Shown here: positions 6,914 through 11,273 of the stretch, piece by piece
How the letters are laid out: every line of letters begins with the position of its first letter
How positions within the stretch are numbered: the first letter of the stretch is position 1
The notes under the pieces: generated by a model
What the model saw: the letters and a program-made list of their open reading frames with translations, nothing else
Databases searched by the model: none
Told to the model about the DNA's origin: nothing
Source: Acidobacteriota bacterium
GTDB taxonomy: Bacteria; Acidobacteriota; Terriglobia; Bryobacterales; Bryobacteraceae
Direction of reading: 5' to 3'
Length of the DNA stretch: 11,273 bases
Assembly: GCA_947505565.1 (NCBI GenBank)
Contig: CANNLB010000018.1
Coordinates: 1-11,273 of the forward strand
Program-made: the position numbers and the translations under genes

Positions 6914-7099
6914 GTGCCCCCGGGCCCGCAGTGGCGGGCTATTTACGATGACAAGGGGCGTGTGGTGGTGGCAATGAATTTCAATATGGACGTGGGGGAC
7001 GCTTGGGAGCACGCCGATATGCCGGAGTATCCGGAAAAGATGACCGCGCTGGCGTATCGGTTTGGGATCAATTACCTTCTGTATTCGATGACGCATTGA
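6914..7099 (+). pseudogene. C-terminal remnant of a DUF4159 protein
   Basis: From 'PPGPQWRAIYDDKGRVVVAM' through 'NFNMDVGDAWEHADMPEYPE' to 'ALAYRFGINYLLYSMTH', these 61 residues match what I recall as the end of acidobacterial DUF4159 proteins: a 'G.FDD.GR' strand, 'NHNMD.GDAWEWAD.PEYPE', and a final 'G.NY.IYA.TH'. Full-length members are about 250-300 residues and start with a signal peptide, so roughly 200 residues are missing. Sequence upstream in this frame does not look like the family. The GTG at 6914 is not preceded by a good ribosome-binding site. This is a 5'-truncated remnant, 36 bases before the next gene. The function of DUF4159 is unknown. Confidence 0.7.
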
Positions 7100-7113
7100 G
7101 GGCGGTTGAGTCT

Positions 7114-7120
7114 GGAGGGG
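7114..7120 (+). promoter_or_regulatory. Ribosome-binding site of the PLP enzyme gene
   Basis: GGAGGGG at 7114-7120 is the only strong Shine-Dalgarno match before the gene. It is 15 bases from ATG 7136 and 21 from ATG 7142, which favours the first of the two, although the spacing is long for either. Confidence 0.45.
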
Positions 7121-7135
7121 AAGTTGAGTAACCTG

Positions 7136-8359
7136 ATGTGCATGACTACACGGCGTGCGTTCTTGGCTGGAGCTGCTGCGGCAACTGGTGCGTTGGGAAA
7201 TGCGAAGCGTTTTCCGTATGCGGAGTTCGAGCAACGGATTGCGAAGAGAGATTTTCGCGAGATGACGAAGGACGTATTGCCGACGCCGTGCATGGTGGTC
7301 GACATCGACTTGTTCGAGAAGAATCTGAAGACGATGGCCGACTATGGGAAGGCGGCGGGGATCCAGCTGCGGCCGCATGTGAAGGTGCATAAAAGCGTCG
7401 ATATTGCTAAGCGTCAGATGGCGTTGGGGGCGATTGGAGTGACGGCGGCGACGATTGCCGAGAGCGAGTTGATGTCGCGGGGCGGGATTCGGGGCGTGCT
7501 GTGGACGAAGCAGCCGGCGAGCGATAACAACGTGATGCGGGCGGTGCAGTTGAGCAAGGTGGACCCGACGTTTTTGTTTGTGGTGGATGATGCGGCGGTG
7601 ATCGCGAAAGTGGAAGAGGCGGCCGCGGCGGCGAAGGTGAAGTGTAAGGTGGTGATTTCGGTGTTTGCGGGATTGACGCGGCAAGGCATTGCGAATGGGC
7701 AGCCGGCGGTGGAGTTGGCGAAGCGGGTGATGGCTTCGAAGCAGATGAGCTTCGAAGGCTGGATGGCTTATTCGGGGGGCGCGTCGCATACGAAGGGATG
7801 GGTGGCGCGGCAGAAGAAGTCCGCCGAGGACTTGGCCGGGGTGAACGAGACGATCGCGCTGGCGAAGAAGGCCGGGTTGCCGGCGGGGATTGTGAGCGGC
7901 GGATCGACGGGGACTTACAACATGGATAAGGACCTGGGGTTGACCGAGCTCGAGTGCGGGAGTTATGTGTTTATGGACTCGCTGTACCGGGCGGTGGGCG
8001 GGAAGACGGATAACGCGGTCTATTCCGATTTTGAAAACTCGATGAGCGTGTTGACGACGGTGGATAGCATGCACCACAAGGGGCAGGCGACGATTGACTA
8101 CGGCAACAAGGCGATGATTCAGTTGACGGACGAGGTGAAGGGGAGGCCGTGGATGAAACTGGATAAGCAGGGGGCGGAGTATGGCCTGCTGAAGTGGAGC
8201 GATGGCGGTGGGGAGACGAAGGTGGGCGACCGGGTGGAGATTTATTGCAGCAATTTGGACATGAGTACGAATTGCTATGACCGCTACTACATTGCGAAGG
8301 GAAATCAGATTGTGGACGTGTGGCCGATTATGGGTCGTGCGGGCGCGGCGCAGCGATAG
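7136..8359 (+). CDS. Exported DSD1-family PLP enzyme (D-threonine-aldolase / D-serine-dehydratase-like)
   Basis: This 407-residue protein has an alanine-racemase-type N-terminal barrel. A twin-arginine leader (TTRRAFLAGAAAATG) at 4-18 suggests export of the folded enzyme by Tat. After 'LPTPCMVVDIDLFEKNL' comes RPHVKVHKS at 79-87, the family PLP motif; Lys83 is the likely Schiff-base lysine. 'GGSTGTYN' near 260 fits a PLP phosphate site. Relatives act on D-3-hydroxyamino acids (aldol cleavage or dehydration) and need a divalent metal bound near the C-terminus by an 'HCD' motif. Here that position reads N373-L-D375, so the usual metal histidine is absent while 'YDRYY' and 'VWPI' follow as expected. 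Altered metal use or a different reaction is possible. The start is 7136 or 7142; both keep the leader. The stop directly abuts the next gene's GTG. Confidence 0.82.
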   Translation: MCMTTRRAFLAGAAAATGALGNAKRFPYAEFEQRIAKRDFREMTKDVLPTPCMVVDIDLFEKNLKTMADYGKAAGIQLRPHVKVHKSVDIAKRQMALGAIGVTAATIAESELMSRGGIRGVLWTKQPASDNNVMRAVQLSKVDPTFLFVVDDAAVIAKVEEAAAAAKVKCKVVISVFAGLTRQGIANGQPAVELAKRVMASKQMSFEGWMAYSGGASHTKGWVARQKKSAEDLAGVNETIALAKKAGLPAGIVSGGSTGTYNMDKDLGLTELECGSYVFMDSLYRAVGGKTDNAVYSDFENSMSVLTTVDSMHHKGQATIDYGNKAMIQLTDEVKGRPWMKLDKQGAEYGLLKWSDGGGETKVGDRVEIYCSNLDMSTNCYDRYYIAKGNQIVDVWPIMGRAGAAQR

Positions 8360-9286
8360 GTGCGGTGGCTGCTGGGCTTGGTGCTGGCGGGGGCCAGCCT
8401 AGCGCAGAGCCGAGAAGGGTTCCTGAACGTGCCTGGTGGTCCGGTATTTTACCGGATCACTGGCAGCGGGCGGGGGATTCCTTTGGTGGTGCTGCACGGA
8501 GGGCCGGGCGGGACTTCGTGCGGCTTTCGGGCGCTGGGGACGCTGGGGACGGAGCGGCCGGTGGTGGTCTACGACCAGTTGGGGAGCGGGCGGAGTGGGC
8601 GGCCGGCCGACCCCGGGCTTTGGCGGGTGGAGCGGTTCGTGGAGGAGTTGCACGCGCTGCGGAAGCAGTTGGGTTTGCAGAAGATGCATTTGATGGGCCA
8701 GAGTTGGGGTGGTTCTCTGGCGGCGGCTTACGTGTTGGCTAAGGGGACGAAGGGGATCGCTTCGTTGACGTTGAGCAGTGCGTTACTGAGCACGAAGGAT
8801 TGGATGCGGGATGCGGGGGAGCTGAAGAAACAGCTGCCGGCGGACGTTCAGGAAGTGCTGAATCGGCATGAGGCGGCGGGGACGACGAATGATCCGGCTT
8901 ATCGGAAGGCGGAGGGCGAATATACGCGGCGATTTGTGCGGCGGAGCTCGCCGGGGCCGCCGAATCCGGAATGTGCGGAATCGCTGGGAAATCGGACGAT
9001 TTACGAGCAGATGTGGGGGCCGACGGAGTTCTTTGCGACGGGAAGTTTGAAGGATTTTGATGTGACGGGGCGGTTGGGGGAGTTGCGGTTGCCGGTGTTG
9101 TTTTTGAATGGGGAGTTTGACGAGGCGCGGCCGGAGACGGCGGCGCGTTATCAGAAGCTGGTGCCGGGGTCGAAGTTGGAGGTGATTCCGGAGGCGGCGC
9201 ATTCGCTGTTGGGGGATCAGCCGGCGAAGACGATAGAGGTGTTGCGGCGGTTTTGGGCGGCGGCGGAGGGGAAACGAGCTAATTAG
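8360..9286 (+). CDS. Secreted alpha/beta hydrolase, proline-iminopeptidase-like (S33)
   Basis: This 308-residue protein has a signal peptide at 1-16 (MRWLLGLVLAGASLAQ). Family marks are HGGPGGT (46-52, oxyanion hole), DQLGSGRSG (72-80) and GQSWGGS (113-119) with nucleophile Ser115. The likely triad is completed by Asp254 in 'NGEFDEARPETA' and His281 in 'AAHSLLGDQP'. The family removes N-terminal proline from peptides, but many similar proteins act on other amides or esters, so the substrate is open. The GTG start at 8360 immediately follows the stop of the PLP-enzyme gene, so the two are translationally coupled. Both products carry export signals, suggesting they work together outside the cytoplasm, perhaps on amino-acid derivatives. 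A terminator-like hairpin follows 35 bases after the stop. Confidence 0.86.
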   Translation: MRWLLGLVLAGASLAQSREGFLNVPGGPVFYRITGSGRGIPLVVLHGGPGGTSCGFRALGTLGTERPVVVYDQLGSGRSGRPADPGLWRVERFVEELHALRKQLGLQKMHLMGQSWGGSLAAAYVLAKGTKGIASLTLSSALLSTKDWMRDAGELKKQLPADVQEVLNRHEAAGTTNDPAYRKAEGEYTRRFVRRSSPGPPNPECAESLGNRTIYEQMWGPTEFFATGSLKDFDVTGRLGELRLPVLFLNGEFDEARPETAARYQKLVPGSKLEVIPEAAHSLLGDQPAKTIEVLRRFWAAAEGKRAN

Positions 9287-9648
9287 AAGGTTAAACGGCG
9301 GGGATCGGAACGGATTTGACCGGGCGGAGCGCCCGAGATTTTGTCATCGGCGATCGCGATGGGGCTGCTGTCGTCGAATGCGATGTTATGAGGGAAGAAG
9401 ATTAAAGCCTTGGTCTGTACTAAATTGTTCAAGAGCGGGGCTTTGGCGGGGATGGAGTGAGTTGGTTCGGGGGTGGGGGCGACGATTTTCTGGACGGTTC
9501 TGTCGAGGCCAGCGGCGCGGGCGAGGGAAGTTTGAGCGGAGTAATCGAGGAAAACGATGATGCTGGTGGGAGGGATCCGCCGCCGGAGGGGGAAATCGGC
9601 GGCGGATTCTTCGTTGCGATGGTTGAGGATGAGTTTCGTGCGGACGGG
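9283..9648 (-). other. Start-less open frame directly after the aldolase stop, possible gene remnant
   Basis: Reading on past the aldolase TAG (9651-9649), the same frame stays open for 121 codons to TAA at 9285-9283. It begins 'PVRTKLILNHRNEESA', then 'PPTSIIVFLDYSAQTSLARA', 'AGLDRTVQKIVAPTPEPTHS', 'LVQTKALIFFPHNIAFDDSS' and 'IAIADDKISGAPPGQIRSDP'. Codons end largely in C, as in the real - strand genes, and the hydrophobic pattern looks protein-like. There is no ATG or GTG near its beginning. I do not recognise the family. It may be the 3' remnant of a lost gene, a former C-terminal extension of the aldolase, or a chance open frame, because a G-rich opposite strand lacks stops. Its last codons overlap the end of the convergent hydrolase gene. 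Confidence 0.4.
9321..9342 (+). terminator. Probable intrinsic terminator of the + strand operon
   Basis: CGGGCG at 9321-9326 and CGCCCG at 9330-9335 form a perfect 6-bp G/C-rich stem around a GAG loop. AGA and four T residues (9339-9342) follow. It lies 35 bases after the hydrolase stop. The T-run is short, so termination may be partial. It also lies inside the open - strand stretch 9283-9648, which argues mildly against that stretch being coding. Confidence 0.5.
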
Positions 9649-10500
9649 CTACTTTTCGGCACCCTCGATTTCGGCGATGCCTTTCTTTGATTCGCTCTTG
9701 GGCGAATCGCCGAGGGCGAGTTTGACGCCGGACTTCAGCAGAGTTGTTTCGCCGGGGCCTTGGAAGAAGGCATAGCCTTTGCGGGAGGATTTCCAGGCGA
9801 GGGGGCCGGCGACTTTCTTGCCGGCGGCGAGGGTAGCGTCGCGGACGGTGGAGACGAGGGCTTCGTAGGCGGCGTCGCCTTGGTTGAGGCCGGAGAAGCT
9901 GCTGAGGTCGGTGCTGGCGACGAAGACGACGTCGACGCCGGGGATGGCGGCGATTTCGGCGGCGATTTTGACGCCGGCGGGGGATTCGATCATGGCGACG
10001 ATCATCATATTATCGTTGGCGATTTTGCGGTAGTCGGGGCCGTAGAGAGCACCGTACTGGCCGCCGCCGAGGCTGCGCTTGCCACGGGGTGGATACATAG
10101 CGAATTTAATGGCGTTCTTAACTTTTTCAACATTTTCGACCATGGGAATGATGATGCCAATGGCGCCGAGGTCGGCGGCCTTTTGGATGTCGCCTTCGGT
10201 GGCATCGGGGACGCGGATGAAGGGCATGGCGGGGGCACCTTTGCAGGACATGACCATGTGGCCGACGCTTTGGAAGGACATGGTGCTGTGCTGCATTTCG
10301 ATCCAGAGGAAGTCGAAGCCGGAGTTGGCCATGGCGCAGTAAGTATCGGGGTCGGGGATGGAGACGGTGCCTCCGACGACTTGTTTGCCGGCAGCGAGCT
10401 TTTGCTTAACGGTGTTGAAAATGCGGGGTTGGGTCTGGGCTTCTAGAGTAGCAACGAGGCAGAGGGCGACGAGGCCGAGGGAGCGGAATGGGTATGTCAT
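9649..10500 (-). CDS. Exported HpcH/HpaI-family class II aldolase
   Basis: This 283-residue protein has a signal peptide at about 1-21 (ending 'ATLEA') followed by a full HpcH/HpaI TIM barrel. Family members cleave or form 2-keto-3-deoxy acids, giving pyruvate (or oxaloacetate-type products) and an aldehyde, using a divalent metal. Visible sites are the EMQHSTMS loop with His71, FIRVPD with Arg96 (pyruvate carboxylate), AMIESPAGV with Glu172 and 'VFVASTDLSSFSG' with Asp198, the last two being the likely metal ligands. The glycine-rich 'GKRSLGGGQYG' loop at 140-150 matches the 'P.G.RG.G' region. A signal peptide is unusual because most relatives are cytosolic, although similar exported forms occur in acidobacteria as far as I recall. 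It is convergent with the sialidase/PLP-enzyme operon, so co-regulation is not shown. The ATG at 10500 is the natural start of the leader. Confidence 0.85.
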   Translation of the reverse strand: MTYPFRSLGLVALCLVATLEAQTQPRIFNTVKQKLAAGKQVVGGTVSIPDPDTYCAMANSGFDFLWIEMQHSTMSFQSVGHMVMSCKGAPAMPFIRVPDATEGDIQKAADLGAIGIIIPMVENVEKVKNAIKFAMYPPRGKRSLGGGQYGALYGPDYRKIANDNMMIVAMIESPAGVKIAAEIAAIPGVDVVFVASTDLSSFSGLNQGDAAYEALVSTVRDATLAAGKKVAGPLAWKSSRKGYAFFQGPGETTLLKSGVKLALGDSPKSESKKGIAEIEGAEK

Positions 10501-10801
10501 CGGGTTACATTATTTCATATGGGAACGAAAGGGAAGCGGCTGATTTTGCGGTTAGCGATGGCCTCGGGTTTGGCGGGGCAGACCGACTCTGGGTGGACGG
10601 GTTGAGAGGTGCGGGTGCTGGTAGATTTGCCGGGAGATGATTCGGGGGAGTTTGATGGGGACGCGGGAGAAGGATCGGCGGCGGTTGGAGAGTGAGTCGC
10701 TGGTGTTTCCACCCCCCGAATTGTGATGAGCGGCATTGAAAGCAAAGCATTTGCGTCGGTGCCATTTACTGTTTGCGGTTGCGGTTGGGTATTGGAGTCG
10801 G
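10501..10801. other. Intergenic stretch with weak traces of broken ORFs
   Basis: No intact gene is seen. On + an ATG at 10519 gives 28 residues with a leader-like start ('RLILRLAMASGLAGQTDSGW') before TGA. A second short + frame at 10637-10726 reads 'MIRGSLMGTREKDRRRLESE' and ends 'FPPPEL'. They could be pieces of one lost gene divergent from the aldolase, but neither is recognisable. A/T-rich sequence just upstream of 10500 (ATTATTTCATAT at 10509-10520) may hold the aldolase promoter. Confidence 0.35.
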
Positions 10802-10995
10802 TTAGTGGGTTGTATTCATTGGCGACTCTAAGAGAAAGTTCGCGAGGTTTTGCGAGGAGGGTGGGCAAGTGGAAGGGGATCGTATTTCTGGAGGAGGACT
10901 TCGACTGCCTCGTCGATCACTTCGGCTGCCGCATGAAAACGCCTACACCGGATTTCTTGCTGTACTCGTCGTTCGGTTTCGGGTTTGAGCTCCAC
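10802..10995 (-). pseudogene. ParD/CopG-like antitoxin broken by a frameshift
   Basis: From a GTG at 10995 the frame reads 'VELKPETERRVQQEIRCRRF', then 'AAEVIDEAVEVLLQKYDPLP' and 'LAHPPRKTSRTFS', with TAG at 10830-10828. The first part is a ParD-like ribbon-helix-helix antitoxin pattern. After 'PPRK' the family normally continues 'NLA.FLLESP'. Exactly that (NLANFLLESPMN) appears in the next frame, ending at TAA 10804-10802. A one-base loss in the AAAA run near 10850 explains it. Sequence before the GTG (LLENVI) also looks family-like but has no standard start. The C-terminal toxin-binding tail is therefore lost, and no ParE-like toxin gene follows. Domain assignment is from motif memory. Confidence 0.65.
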
Positions 10996-11046
10996 GATTA
11001 CGTTTTCAAGCAGCGTTTTCTGGAGCGAAGTGCTAGGGTGAACGGT

Positions 11047-11273
11047 TTACGCCCGGCGGAAGGACTTGGGTCGTGGCGTGAAAGCCACGTCGGGATCCAG
11101 GGGGAAGATGGGCCTGGCGCAGCGGAAGTGGCCGAGGTAGGGGAGGTTGGCAGAGGTGGAGCCGGGGGCGTCGATGTTGAGGATGAGTTCGGCACCTTCG
11201 TCGAACATGTGGGGCTGGCAGTGGGGGCTCTTGACTACCGTCGCGGCGAAGGCGGCCGGGTCGAGATCGTGGG
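11047..11273 (-). CDS. M81/MlrC-like metallopeptidase family protein, C-terminal end (runs off right edge)
   Basis: The - strand frame is open from the window edge to TAA at 11049-11047, giving about 75 residues. 'TVVKSPHCQPHMFDEGAELI' and 'NIDAPGSTSANLPYLGHFRC' followed by 'ARPIFPLDPDVAF' match the end of MlrC-like (M81, microcystinase C related) proteins: a 'VVKS..H....F...A.....D.PG.TS..L..L....RP..PLD' pattern. The catalytic part lies outside the window. Relatives hydrolyse cyclic or linear peptides, but most environmental members have no tested substrate. The frame shows no break within the window, with C-ending codons as in other - strand genes. The downstream space to the broken ParD-like gene is about 50 bases. 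Confidence 0.7.
   Translation of the reverse strand, partial: HDLDPAAFAATVVKSPHCQPHMFDEGAELILNIDAPGSTSANLPYLGHFRCARPIFPLDPDVAFTPRPKSFRRA

Noticed and set aside
7749..7762. 14-base match (AGCTTCGAAGGCTG) to the tRNA anticodon arm, as a possible att-site copy
   Set aside because: It lies inside the PLP-enzyme gene coding F-E-G-W, covers the anticodon arm rather than the tRNA 3' end, and does not extend further. Chance is likely.
6827..8077. Long - strand frame of 416 residues opposite the PLP enzyme
   Set aside because: His/Arg-rich with no recognisable domain, and fully antisense to a well-supported gene.
9760..10446. + strand frame of 228 residues opposite the aldolase
   Set aside because: Gly/Asp/Val-rich antisense shadow of the HpcH/HpaI gene with no family motifs.
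11072..11089. Hairpin CGTGGC-GTGAAA-GCCACG as a terminator or repeat element
   Set aside because: It lies within the M81-like coding sequence before its stop and has no T-run. It is explained by the codons.

Overview
The window is high-GC DNA, probably from an Acidobacteriota chromosome of the Solibacter/Bryobacter type. This placement is inferred from families rather than a search: a fragment of an Oar-like TonB-dependent receptor, a carboxypeptidase-regulatory-like secreted protein, a DUF4159 tail, a signal-peptide HpcH/HpaI aldolase, an MlrC-like (M81) C-terminus and several small toxin-antitoxin-type genes. The + strand is strikingly G-rich. Genes on + use mainly G-ending codons and genes on - mainly C-ending codons, as expected where + is the leading strand.

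Region 1 (1-1082): the start of a small antitoxin-like gene runs off the left edge. It is followed by two DoxX-like four-helix membrane proteins, encoded tail to tail and related to each other.

Region 2 (1088-4158) is a gene graveyard around a tRNA-Arg(TCG) gene. One side of the tRNA holds a receptor fragment without its N-terminus or most of its barrel. The other side holds a broken beta-propeller (PD40-type) fragment and a secreted carboxypeptidase-regulatory-like protein, whose sequence can be recovered through at least three frame changes and two in-frame TAA codons. Next is a toxin-antitoxin pair on the - strand. Its AbrB-like antitoxin is open, but the toxin has one in-frame TAA, after which the family C-terminus continues in the same frame.

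Region 3 (4226-9286) is the functional core on the + strand: a secreted exo-sialidase, an MFS transporter overlapping it by ATGA, two decayed fragments (a small ORF coupled to the transporter, and a DUF4159 C-terminus), a Tat-type exported DSD1/D-threonine-aldolase-like PLP enzyme, and a secreted proline-iminopeptidase-like hydrolase that starts on the base after its stop. A compact hairpin plus T-run follows. The sialidase and transporter suggest release and uptake of sialic acid or a related acidic sugar. The roles of the two enzymes behind them are not settled by context.

Region 4 (9283-11273), on the - strand: an exported HpcH/HpaI aldolase followed in the same frame by a 121-codon open stretch with no start codon, a frameshifted ParD-like antitoxin, and the C-terminus of an M81/MlrC-like protein running off the right edge. 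No CRISPR array, transposase, integrase or phage gene was seen. The most informative features are the decayed toxin-antitoxin genes, the fragments either side of the tRNA, and the sialidase-transporter unit.
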